From: Chryseobacterium jejuense
GTDB lineage: Bacteria; Bacteroidota; Bacteroidia; Flavobacteriales; Weeksellaceae
Assembly: GCF_900100075.1 (NCBI RefSeq)
Contig: NZ_FNEG01000007.1
Coordinates: 124,001 to 188,000 of the forward strand
Direction of reading: 5' to 3'
DNA length: 64,000 nt
Below, one piece after another: positions 16,776 to 25,164 of this stretch (positions are counted from its first letter, which is position 1; the number at the start of each line of letters is the position of its first letter). The translations under genes and the position numbers were made by a program. The notes beneath the pieces were generated by a model. The model was not told the origin of the DNA. It did not search any database and saw nothing but the letters and a program-made list of their open reading frames with translations.

Positions 16776-17387
16776 ATGGATTACCCAAGTAAAGTGTTGG
16801 CGAAGGCGGTTGATGAAATTTCAGGGTTGCCTGGAATCGGAAGAAAAACAGCTTTGAGATTAGCATTACATTTATTAAAGCAGCCCAATTCCAGAGCGGT
16901 GAGCCTTGGAAATTCCCTGATTAATCTTGTCAATGAAATAAAGTACTGTAAAGAGTGTCATAATTTTTCTGATTTTGACATCTGCGAGATTTGCAGCAAT
17001 GAGAAAAGAAGCGGTGAGCTGATTTGTATTGTTGAAGATGTAAGAGACGTTATTGCCATTGAAAATACCGGGAAATACGGTGGAAAGTATCTCATTTTGG
17101 GTGGAAAGATTTCTCCCATGGAAGGAGTTGGTCCAAGCCAGCTGAATATTCCGAGTATTGAAAGAAAGCTGAATGAAGGGAAGGTAAAAGAATTTATCTT
17201 CGCCTTGAGTGCTACCATGGAAGGGGATACCACTGCTTATTATATTTATAAAAAGTTTAAAAACTTTAATGTGAATTTTTCAAGCATTGCAAGAGGAATT
17301 TCAGTAGGAGATGAACTGGAATATGCAGACGAAATTTCACTCGGAAGATCTATTATCAACAGGTTACCTTACAACGAAAAGGATTAA
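16776..17387 (+). CDS. recR: Recombination mediator RecR
   Basis: Cytoplasmic DNA-binding protein of the RecFOR pathway that helps load RecA on gapped DNA. The 203-residue protein has the N-terminal helix-hairpin-helix (ISGLPGIGRKTALRLALHL), a C4 zinc finger (CKECHNFSDFDICEIC) and a Toprim domain (CIVEDVRDVIAIE, FALSATMEGDTTAYYI). I chose the ATG (MDYPSKVL) rather than an in-frame TTG 18 nt upstream, because that TTG lies ahead of the -7 promoter box. The glycosyltransferase ATG follows the stop after 1 nt. Confidence 0.95.
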   Translation: MDYPSKVLAKAVDEISGLPGIGRKTALRLALHLLKQPNSRAVSLGNSLINLVNEIKYCKECHNFSDFDICEICSNEKRSGELICIVEDVRDVIAIENTGKYGGKYLILGGKISPMEGVGPSQLNIPSIERKLNEGKVKEFIFALSATMEGDTTAYYIYKKFKNFNVNFSSIARGISVGDELEYADEISLGRSIINRLPYNEKD

Positions 17388-17388
17388 T

Positions 17389-18222
17389 ATGAAGCTGTCT
17401 ATTATTATTGTTAATTACAATGTTACCCAATTACTCAGAAATTGTCTTTTATCTATTCAGAAATATGTAAAAGAAGTAGTGTATGAGGTGATTGTGATAG
17501 ACAATGCTTCTACAGACAGTTCGTGGAAGAACCTTATTTCAGAGTTTCCAGCAGTGCATTTTATTCCTTCGGAAATTAACGGAGGTTTTTCAAAAGCCAA
17601 TAACCAGGCAATACAGGCTGCAAAAGGTGAGTATGTATTACTTTTGAATCCTGATACGGAATTGGAAGGATTTTATATGAAAGACCTTTTAGACTTTTCG
17701 GATAATCAGCCGGATTTCGGATGCCTTGGAATACGGATGCATGATGCAGAAGGAAATTTCCTGCCGGAAAGCAAACGTTCAGTTCCGGATATGTTCAATT
17801 CCTTTGAAAAATTGTTCACCAATTTTAAAAAAAATAATTCAAAATCTTATTACAGGAATGATATTGAAGAAGATGCTATAGCTGAAGTGGAAGTAATGAC
17901 AGGTGCATTTTTATTGCTAAAGAGAGAGGTTTATGAAAAGGTAGGCGGATTGGATGAAGCTTATTTTATGTACGGTGAAGATATTGATCTTTGCTATACT
18001 TTAATAAGGAACGGGTATAAAAACTATTATTATGGCAAGGCTTCTCTTCTTCATCACAAAGGAGAAAGTACTGTAAAAAATGATGTTTACCTGAACCGTT
18101 TTTATGGAGCAATGCAGATCTTTATCAATAAGTATTATAAAGAATCAAAACCGATGCAGTATTCCTTCTTAAAAGCGGGTCTGAAGCTTCGCCATCAGAT
18201 TGAGAAGATTAAACTGAAGTAA
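17389..18222 (+). CDS. Family 2 glycosyltransferase
   Basis: Predicted cytoplasmic or membrane-associated GT-A fold enzyme of 277 residues adding a sugar from a nucleotide-sugar donor to a surface polysaccharide acceptor. The N-terminus KLSIIIVNYNV, the donor-binding VIDNASTD, GGFSKANNQAI and the metal-binding NPDTE (near 86-90) are present, as is the acceptor-side MTGAFLLLKREVYEKVGGLDE. The order resembles rhamnosyltransferase-type GT2 enzymes. The start is the ATG 1 nt after the recR stop; a longer frame inside recR is unlikely. Transcribed with recR. Confidence 0.9.
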   Translation: MKLSIIIVNYNVTQLLRNCLLSIQKYVKEVVYEVIVIDNASTDSSWKNLISEFPAVHFIPSEINGGFSKANNQAIQAAKGEYVLLLNPDTELEGFYMKDLLDFSDNQPDFGCLGIRMHDAEGNFLPESKRSVPDMFNSFEKLFTNFKKNNSKSYYRNDIEEDAIAEVEVMTGAFLLLKREVYEKVGGLDEAYFMYGEDIDLCYTLIRNGYKNYYYGKASLLHHKGESTVKNDVYLNRFYGAMQIFINKYYKESKPMQYSFLKAGLKLRHQIEKIKLK

Positions 18223-18321
18223 ATAGACTGGAAGCTTTAGATGTGGATGGTGGCAATATTTATCATTTGCTTTATAACTTCTTTACACTATAAATTAAAC
18301 TGTGAAAATATAGTACAATAA

Positions 18322-18350
18322 AAAAAGCAACTCCCATTGAGTTGCTTTTT
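18322..18350. terminator. Bidirectional terminator, glycosyltransferase / secG
   Basis: AAAAAGCAACTC (18322-18333) pairs perfectly with GAGTTGCTTTTT (18339-18350), loop of 5 nt, between the convergent genes. Confidence 0.85.
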
Positions 18351-18371
18351 ATATGTAGAAAAATAATCTTC

Positions 18372-18722
18372 TTATTTAGCCGGTGCAACTGGTGCAGGTG
18401 CCGGAGTAGTAGTTGAAGAAGCTGGTGCAGATTGTTTTGCCGGAGCTTCTTTTTTAACGGGTTGTTGAGCTGGAGCCACTTGTGATGGTTTACCAGTGAT
18501 AACAACGCTTAAAAGGATAAGAACGATGATAGTTCCGCCTAGAGTCCATGTTGCTTTTTCCATGAAATCATTGGTTCTCTGTACTCCGAACTGTGCAGAA
18601 GATGCCCCTCCGAAAGTACTGGAAAGACCTCCACCTTTTGGGTTTTGAGCCATAACAACAATCACCAATAAAACACTGGCAATCATAATAAGAACCATCA
18701 ATAGTGTAAATATAGTATCCAT
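18372..18722 (-). CDS. secG: Preprotein translocase subunit SecG
   Basis: Inner-membrane subunit of the SecYEG protein-export channel. The 116-residue protein has two membrane segments (about 4-24 and 56-74) separated by the conserved loop VVMAQNPKGGGLSSTFGGAS. The C-terminus has a Pro/Ala/Lys-rich tail of about 40 residues, longer than in E. coli and common in flavobacteria. Minus-strand TAAATTTG (18755-18748) indicates its promoter about 25 nt before the ATG. Confidence 0.95.
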   Translation of the reverse strand: MDTIFTLLMVLIMIASVLLVIVVMAQNPKGGGLSSTFGGASSAQFGVQRTNDFMEKATWTLGGTIIVLILLSVVITGKPSQVAPAQQPVKKEAPAKQSAPASSTTTPAPAPVAPAK

Positions 18723-18973
18723 TAATTCTGATATCTTTTTGAATGGGCAAATTTAATCTTTTTTTACTGAACAACAAAAAAAGATATCGGTAAATATGGC
18801 AAAATCGCAAAAAAATAAAAATCAAACAATGATTTTACGCTTAAAACAAAGGAGAAGACAAATAGAAAGTCAAGAATGCTTAGAACAGATGTCTGAATTA
18901 TTTTAAGTTTTCTCACAGGTTTTGCAGATTCTTTTAGGATAATGATCTCCTGAATCAACGAGGTTCAACAAAA

Positions 18974-19000
18974 AAGACTATCTCAAATTGAGATAGTCTT
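18974..19000. terminator. Terminator of the M16 peptidase operon
   Basis: AAGACTATCTCAA (18974-18986) and TTGAGATAGTCTT (18988-19000) form a 13-bp inverted repeat 24 bp past the stop codon of the minus-strand gene, with A-rich sequence beyond it (T-rich on the transcribed strand). Confidence 0.8.
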
Positions 19001-19023
19001 CTTCTGTAAAATTGTTTTGGTTA

Positions 19024-21054
19024 TTATTTAAAATCAGAATCTTTAGCCTGATTAAGCTGATAAGACTGTACAGCCAGATTGATTTCCATACCACCCATAT
19101 TCTGGATAATCGTGAATGGAAGTTTTACTCCGGATACATCTTTATAATCTGAGAAGTTAGTAGGCATAGAACCTCCTTCACCCATTTTTATCTCACCCGT
19201 TTTTAAACCGGTTTTTACACTGTAATAATAAGTTTGTTTTGGTCCTTTTACTACATAAGAATCTTCATTGTTGTATTTTTCGATTCCTGCCAGTTTTAAT
19301 TCTGTAGATTTAGCGAAAGCAAGTTCCGGGAAAAGTTCCGGATCAGACATAGAGGCTTTTTGCTTATCATTTAAAGGTATTTTTTGTCCCTGTGCTTCAG
19401 CATATCCGTCTTTACCATCAAAAACGATTTTTTGAAGAGTATTGCCCATCATTTTCATTTCCATCATCATTTTTCCGCCTTTCCCCTGAATCAGTTTCAT
19501 GTTCATATCCATTCCCTGAACTTTAGTAGAGGCATCAGCTGTAATGGAAGTCACTTTTTGAAGTGCCGCTAAACCACCAATAGCATTGATGTATTTATCC
19601 GCCACAGAACCAATGGTTACATTCGCGTCAACTTTCTGTGCTGTAGGTTTTGCTACCGGATTGGCTTCTTTATCAAAATATTTTACTGGATAGCCTAGTT
19701 TTTCTAATCCCTCAGAAATATCAGATGCTTTTCCTGCAATGAAGATTCGGCTCTGGTTAGGAAGGATTGTTGCTTTTACTGCGTTAGAAACATCTGCAGC
19801 AGTAACTTTATCAATAGATTTTAAATAATTGGTATAGAAATCTGCAGGAAGATCCTGAACTTTTTGATTCAAAGCGAACTTGGCTATCGTTTCAGGTTTT
19901 TCCAAAGACATAATGAAAGAACCTTTCAATTTAGCCTTAGCATTTTCAAGTTCTTCCGGTTTAACCGTAGAAATAGCGTTCAGCTCATTCATCATTTCTT
20001 TAACAGCTTTATCCGTAACTTCATTTCTTACGCTGGTTTCCGCTGAAAAATCAGGGGAATACTTGCTTGCATTCATGCTTGAATAAGCGCCATAAGTAAA
20101 TCCGTTCTTTTCTCTAAGATTCATGAAAAGTCTGGCTTCACCACCACCACCAAGAATATAGTTGGCCATTGTAGCAGGGAAGTAATGCGGATCTTTCATC
20201 TTAAGATTGTTAAGATTGCTCACAGACAGTACAGATTGTACAGCAGACGGTACATCAACCACATTGATCTCTGTTTTGGAAACATTAGAAGCAGGCTCTA
20301 AAGCCGCAAACTTGGTGTTTGATTTTTTCCAGCTTCCAAAAGCTTTTTCAACAAGAGGTTTGATCTGATCTAATTTTACATCTCCTACAATCACTAGATA
20401 AGCATTATCCGGAGCGTAGTATTTATTGTAAATATTCTGAATATCTGCCAGCTGAATTTTATTGATGGATTCAATAGTTTCAAATTCACCTCTTGATGTA
20501 TTTTTTCCGTACATCAAAGCGTTGGATACTCTTTCAGCAATGGAGGATGCATTTTTTTCATCAGCTTTTAATCCTTCAATGATTCTTTCCTTTCCATTCT
20601 TAATTTCTTCTGCTGAGAATTTTGGATTCACAATGGCGTCTGCCATTAGTCCTAATACTTCAGGGAAATATTTTGAAAGAGAATTTGAAGCTGCTCCGTT
20701 AGAAGAGAAGTTGATAGTAGCTCCCAGAAAGTCTACCTTTTTATTAAAGTCATCCTTGCTTAGGTTGGTGGTTCCGTTATCAAGCTGTTCTGCCATCAAT
20801 TGGCTTACCCCAGCTATATTTCCTTCAAAGTAAGGAGGCCTGTCCATGGAAAGAGTGGTATTTACCCTTGGAAGTTTGTTATTTTCAACCACCATTACGG
20901 TTAACCCGTTACTGAGCTGAAACGTTTTTGGTTTGGCAATATTAATCGCAGGAGTAGGTCCCGGTTTAGGCATTGCATTAAGGTCAATTTTTTGGGCAGA
21001 AAGCATTCCTGCAAATAAAAATGCCGCTGCTATATAAGTGAATTGCTTTTTCAT
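19024..21054 (-). CDS. Inactive M16 subunit fused to a LolA-like domain
   Basis: Exported protein of 676 residues (signal peptide MKKQFTYIAAAFLFAGMLSA). Residues about 40-480 are an M16 (pitrilysin/processing-peptidase) repeat pair, but the zinc-binding HxxEH is replaced by Q85-L-M-A88-E89 in GVSQLMAEQLDNGT, so this is a non-catalytic subunit. Residues about 495-676 form an extra domain (INAIGGLAALQKVTSITADASTKV onward, with KIVFDGKDGYAEAQGQ and FSDYKDVSGVKLPFTI) resembling LolA/LppX-type lipid-binding folds. It follows the catalytic partner by 7 bp, suggesting a heterodimeric periplasmic peptidase. Confidence 0.88.
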   Translation of the reverse strand: MKKQFTYIAAAFLFAGMLSAQKIDLNAMPKPGPTPAINIAKPKTFQLSNGLTVMVVENNKLPRVNTTLSMDRPPYFEGNIAGVSQLMAEQLDNGTTNLSKDDFNKKVDFLGATINFSSNGAASNSLSKYFPEVLGLMADAIVNPKFSAEEIKNGKERIIEGLKADEKNASSIAERVSNALMYGKNTSRGEFETIESINKIQLADIQNIYNKYYAPDNAYLVIVGDVKLDQIKPLVEKAFGSWKKSNTKFAALEPASNVSKTEINVVDVPSAVQSVLSVSNLNNLKMKDPHYFPATMANYILGGGGEARLFMNLREKNGFTYGAYSSMNASKYSPDFSAETSVRNEVTDKAVKEMMNELNAISTVKPEELENAKAKLKGSFIMSLEKPETIAKFALNQKVQDLPADFYTNYLKSIDKVTAADVSNAVKATILPNQSRIFIAGKASDISEGLEKLGYPVKYFDKEANPVAKPTAQKVDANVTIGSVADKYINAIGGLAALQKVTSITADASTKVQGMDMNMKLIQGKGGKMMMEMKMMGNTLQKIVFDGKDGYAEAQGQKIPLNDKQKASMSDPELFPELAFAKSTELKLAGIEKYNNEDSYVVKGPKQTYYYSVKTGLKTGEIKMGEGGSMPTNFSDYKDVSGVKLPFTIIQNMGGMEINLAVQSYQLNQAKDSDFK

Positions 21055-21061
21055 GGGTAAA

Positions 21062-22375
21062 TTATTTTTTCTCAGGAACGTAGTTGATGATGATTCTTTG
21101 GTTGGAATTCAGATACTTTTTAGCTGCATTTTGAATATCCTGTTTAGTGATAGATCTGTAGATATCAATTTCCTTATTGATAAGGTTTGTATTTCCCATC
21201 AATACATGGTTGGTAGCTAAAGAAGCTGCAATTCCCTGAATGCTTGAGTTCTGATTTACAAACTGGTTTTCAAACTGGTTTTGAATCTTTTGATAATCCT
21301 CATCGGAAATTAAAGTGGTCTGAAGTTTTTTAATCTCCGCATCAATATCAGCCTGTAAAGTCTGCTTAGATGTCTGTCCCATCGGAATAGCAAAGAATGC
21401 AAAAATACTGTAATCTTCAAGTCCCTGATTGAAAGCCGCTACCTGAAGCGCTTTTTTGTCCTGGTCAACCAACTTCTTGTATAAAACAGAAGATTTTCCA
21501 TTGCTTAAATAAGAAGAAAGCATATCTAAAACATAAGCATCTTTTTCCTTATTAGCCGGGGTTCTGTAAGCGAAAACATAAGCCGGAAGCTGAATGTTCG
21601 GATCTGTTGCTGTTACTTCTTTCTCCTGAGTAATCGGAGCATCTTTAGGGAAGTCTTTTGAAGATATTGTTCCTTTTGGAATACCACCATAATATTCTTC
21701 AATCCATTTTTTAGTCTGCTCAGGTTTAATGTCTCCTGCAACCACTAAGGTAGCATTGTTTGGAATATAGAATTTCTTATAGAAAGCCTGGAACTCTTCA
21801 AGCTTTGCAGCATTCAAGTCTTCCATAGAACCAATCGTTGGCCAATTGTAAGGGTGATTGGTAAACAAGTTTTTTTGAATGGTTGAGAAAAGGTTTCCAT
21901 AAGGTTGGTTATCCATTCTTAATCTTTTTTCCTCTTTTACAACTTCTCTCTGGGTATCTACTCCAATCTGATTGATAACTGCATGACGCATTCTTTCAGC
22001 TTCCATCCAAAGTCCAAGTTGTTCATTATTAGAAGGGAACGTTTCGTAGTAATACGTTCTGTCGTTGGTTGTATTGGCATTGTTTTGCCCTCCGTTTGAA
22101 GAAACAATCTTAAACCAATCTCCTCTCTTAATATTTGGAGTTCCTTCGAATAAAAGATGTTCAAAGAAATGAGCAAAGCCGGTTCTTCCTTTTACTTCAT
22201 CTTTTGCTCCTACATGATACATGACACCCGTAGTGACTACCGGAGCCGAATTATCCTGATGAAGAATTACGTGAAGACCATTGGGAAGATCATACTCTTC
22301 GAATTTAATTTGCTGTGCATTCAGCATGAGCCCGAAGAAAGCTACGGCAGCAGCCGAAAGAAGTCGCTTTTTCAT
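21062..22375 (-). CDS. M16 zinc metallopeptidase, catalytic subunit
   Basis: Exported zinc peptidase of 437 residues (signal peptide MKKRLLSAAAVAFFGLMLNA). The inverted zinc motif is intact: His69-F-F-Glu72-His73 in GFAHFFEHLLFEGT, with the downstream Glu in the EVVKEEKRLRMDNQPYG region. It is the catalytic partner of the following inactive M16 protein, separated by 7 bp and thus one operon. Family members degrade peptides or process proteins; the substrate here is unknown. Confidence 0.93.
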   Translation of the reverse strand: MKKRLLSAAAVAFFGLMLNAQQIKFEEYDLPNGLHVILHQDNSAPVVTTGVMYHVGAKDEVKGRTGFAHFFEHLLFEGTPNIKRGDWFKIVSSNGGQNNANTTNDRTYYYETFPSNNEQLGLWMEAERMRHAVINQIGVDTQREVVKEEKRLRMDNQPYGNLFSTIQKNLFTNHPYNWPTIGSMEDLNAAKLEEFQAFYKKFYIPNNATLVVAGDIKPEQTKKWIEEYYGGIPKGTISSKDFPKDAPITQEKEVTATDPNIQLPAYVFAYRTPANKEKDAYVLDMLSSYLSNGKSSVLYKKLVDQDKKALQVAAFNQGLEDYSIFAFFAIPMGQTSKQTLQADIDAEIKKLQTTLISDEDYQKIQNQFENQFVNQNSSIQGIAASLATNHVLMGNTNLINKEIDIYRSITKQDIQNAAKKYLNSNQRIIINYVPEKK

Positions 22376-22552
22376 AAAGTTAGAAATTGTTTATCTATTA
22401 GTAGGAAAAGTGAATTAAATGTTACAGAATAAGGATGAGAAGTTAATGAGATGATAAGTGAATAGTCAATCCGCTTCGCTCGTCAATCCCTATCTGTAAT
22501 CTCTTTATCTTTAATCTTCTTTCGTCTTTAAAAATACATATGCTTCCAAAAT

Positions 22553-22582
22553 TTGAATTCTCCTCTGAATATCTTAATTTTG
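22553..22582 (+). promoter_or_regulatory. Promoter of the UvrD/PcrA helicase gene
   Basis: TTG (22553-22555), a 19-nt spacer and TAATTTTG (22575-22582) fit the consensus and lie between an upstream in-frame ATG and the ATG at 22606. This decides the start codon in favour of 22606. Confidence 0.6.
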
Positions 22583-22605
22583 TGTTCCCAAAATTTTTTT
22601 GCAGT

Positions 22606-24936
22606 ATGGATTATCTGAAAGGACTCAATGAATCACAATATGAAGCTGTTACCTCTTTACAAGGCCCTCTGATGGTACTTGCAGGAGCTGGTTCCGGAAA
22701 AACACGTGTGCTTACCATGCGTATTGCCCACCTTATCCATAACGGGATAGACCCTTTCAATATTCTGGCACTTACCTTTACCAATAAAGCGGCCCGTGAA
22801 ATGAAGGAACGTATCGCAAAGGTAGTAGGAGACAGCAATGCAAGAAGTTTATGGATGGGAACATTCCACTCGGTTTTTGCGAGAATTTTAAGAATTGAAG
22901 CCCATTATCTGGGGTATCCTTCTAATTTTACTATTTATGACCAGCAAGATGCTCTGAATGTGATTAAAAAAGTATTGAAGGATATGAATATTGATGCTGA
23001 TCTTTATAAACCTAAAAAAGTTCAGGCAAGAATTTCAACCTATAAAAACAACTTGATTACCGTTAAAGCTTATTTCAACAATCCTGAACTGATGGAAGCT
23101 GATGAAAAAGCAAACATGAAGTTTATCGGACAGATTTACCAGAGATATGTTGAGCAGTGTTTCAAAAATGGATCAATGGATTTTGATGACTTATTGTTGA
23201 AAACCAATGAACTGTTGACACGTTTCCCTGAAGTATTGGCGAAATATCAGGACAGATTCAGATATATCATGGTAGATGAGTACCAGGATACCAACCACTC
23301 ACAGTATCTTATTGTGAAAGCATTAGCTTCCAAGTTTGAAAATATCTGTGTGGTAGGAGATGATGCCCAGTCTATTTACTCTTTCCGTGGAGCTAATATC
23401 TATAACATCCTGAATTTTAAAAAGGATTATCCGGATGCCATTACAGTATCATTGGAGCAAAACTATCGTTCTACTCAAAATATTGTAAATGCAGCGAATG
23501 TAGTTATTGCGAAAAACTTACAGCAGTTTAAGAAAAATGTCTTCAGTGATAACGAGGAAGGAGATAAAATTAAAATTTACCGTTCCCTTTCTGATGCTGA
23601 TGAAGCCAACTTCGTAGCCGGAAATATCTGGGAACTTCGTAACCGTGATCAGAGAAAGTATAGCGATTTTGCTATTTTATATAGAACCAACTCTCAGACC
23701 AGAGCATTTGAGGATGCCCTGAGACGTAAAAATATTCCATACAAAGTATATGGAGGTCTTTCATTCTACCAAAGAAAAGAAGTTAAAGATTTAATCGGCT
23801 ACCTGCGTCTTTTAATTAATGAAAATGACTCGGAAGCATTGATGAGAATCATTAACTATCCAACCAGAGGAATTGGAGAAACAACGCAAAATAAATTGAT
23901 TGTTTTTGCAGATGCTCAGAATCTTCCTGTAGCAAAAGTTCTCGATAATCTTCCCATATATGCTCCTCAATTAGGGCTGAACAACGGTGTTTTAAATAAA
24001 TTGAATGACTTCTGGTCAATGATTAAGGCATTTCAGGTATTATTGAAGACTGAAACGGCTTACAGCGTTGCTATGGAAGTAGCTAAGCGTAGCGGTTTGA
24101 TCAAGTTCTTAAAAGATGACCAGACTCCGGAAGGAATTTCCAGAGTAGAAAACGTTCAGGAATTAATGAACTCCATGCAAGGGTTTATTGAAGAACAGAT
24201 GCAGCTTGAAGATGGAGATCCGAGTCTTTCCAATTTCCTTGAGAATATTGCCTTATCGGCAGATACTCAGGATAAAAACCTGGAAGATGATATGGTTTCA
24301 TTGATGACGATTCACCTTTCCAAAGGTCTTGAATTCCCTGTAGTTCATTTGGTGGGTCTTGAGGAAAATCTTTTCCCAAGTTTCATGAGTTCTGCCACCA
24401 GAGAAGATCTTGAGGAAGAAAGAAGATTGTTCTATGTTGCATTAACCAGAGCTGAGAAGCAAGTGTTTTTCTCTTATGCTGTTTCCCGTTTCCAATGGGG
24501 GAAAATTACTGATGCAGAACCATCAAGATTCCTGAGTGAGATTGATGATGAATATATTGAATTCCTTAACCCGGCGTTGGAGAAAAGATTTATCAATAAT
24601 TCAGGGGTAAGATCCAATATCTTTGATGAACATCCATCAGAAGGAAAATCATTCAAAAAGGTAGAGAAAAAGACGCTTAACAGAGAAGATAATTCAAAAC
24701 CTGCTCCGGAAGCTAGAAAACTGAAACCGGTGAGCACTGCCAAAATTATCAATCCAAGTGGTGCATCGTCTCAGGATATTGAAGTGGGAGATAAAGTGAG
24801 ACACGACCGTTTCGGAATAGGAGAGGTTGCTTTCCTGGATGGAACAGATCCTCAGAATATCAAAGCAAAAGTAGTATTCATACACGAAGGGGAGAAGAAC
24901 CTGATTCTGAAATATGCTAAACTTACCAAGATTTAA
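22606..24936 (+). CDS. UvrD/PcrA-type superfamily 1 DNA helicase
   Basis: ATP-driven 3'-5' DNA helicase of 776 residues acting in excision repair and replication. Motif Q and Walker A (LNESQYEAV, GAGSGKT at 27-33), Walker B VDEYQDTN, motif III SIYSFRGAN, motif IV LEQNYRST, motif V LSKGLEFPVVHLVGLEENLFP and motif VI YVALTRAE are all present. The C-terminal IEVGDKVRHDRFGIGEV is the Tudor-like RNA-polymerase-contacting module of PcrA/UvrD. The start MDYLKGLNESQ is preferred, since the promoter lies just upstream of it. Confidence 0.95.
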   Translation: MDYLKGLNESQYEAVTSLQGPLMVLAGAGSGKTRVLTMRIAHLIHNGIDPFNILALTFTNKAAREMKERIAKVVGDSNARSLWMGTFHSVFARILRIEAHYLGYPSNFTIYDQQDALNVIKKVLKDMNIDADLYKPKKVQARISTYKNNLITVKAYFNNPELMEADEKANMKFIGQIYQRYVEQCFKNGSMDFDDLLLKTNELLTRFPEVLAKYQDRFRYIMVDEYQDTNHSQYLIVKALASKFENICVVGDDAQSIYSFRGANIYNILNFKKDYPDAITVSLEQNYRSTQNIVNAANVVIAKNLQQFKKNVFSDNEEGDKIKIYRSLSDADEANFVAGNIWELRNRDQRKYSDFAILYRTNSQTRAFEDALRRKNIPYKVYGGLSFYQRKEVKDLIGYLRLLINENDSEALMRIINYPTRGIGETTQNKLIVFADAQNLPVAKVLDNLPIYAPQLGLNNGVLNKLNDFWSMIKAFQVLLKTETAYSVAMEVAKRSGLIKFLKDDQTPEGISRVENVQELMNSMQGFIEEQMQLEDGDPSLSNFLENIALSADTQDKNLEDDMVSLMTIHLSKGLEFPVVHLVGLEENLFPSFMSSATREDLEEERRLFYVALTRAEKQVFFSYAVSRFQWGKITDAEPSRFLSEIDDEYIEFLNPALEKRFINNSGVRSNIFDEHPSEGKSFKKVEKKTLNREDNSKPAPEARKLKPVSTAKIINPSGASSQDIEVGDKVRHDRFGIGEVAFLDGTDPQNIKAKVVFIHEGEKNLILKYAKLTKI

Positions 24937-24963
24937 GTTTGAAAAATAGCTTTTAAATAAGAT

Positions 24964-24995
24964 AAACGGATTCATTTTTTTGAATCCGTTTTTTT
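24964..24995 (+). terminator. Terminator of the helicase gene
   Basis: AAACGGATTCA (24964-24974) and TGAATCCGTTT (24981-24991) form a perfect 11-bp stem followed by T residues. Confidence 0.85.
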
Positions 24996-25078
24996 ATGAA
25001 ATTTCTTTAAGTTATTAGAAAAAATAGTAATTTTAATAAGGGATAGAAAGAAACGATTATCATTTTTTACAAAAACAA

Positions 25079-25120
25079 AGTCTATTATTTTTGTAGACTA
25101 ATAAATATATTTTACATTTG
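25079..25120 (+). promoter_or_regulatory. Promoter and operator-like repeat before the TonB receptor
   Basis: TTG (25091-25093), a 19-nt spacer and TACATTTG (25113-25120) form a good promoter. A perfect 6-bp inverted repeat AGTCTA (25079-25084) / TAGACT (25094-25099) with a 9-nt centre overlaps the -33 region, where a repressor could act. The bound protein is unknown. Confidence 0.5.
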
Positions 25121-25164
25121 CACCTGCAAAAAACATAAATGTTTAATCAAATTGATGAAATGAT

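Noticed and set aside
25055..25070. GATTATCATT resembling part of a Fur box upstream of the first TonB receptor
   Set aside because: Only about half of the 19-bp Fur consensus is present, and it lies upstream of the promoter in AT-rich sequence.
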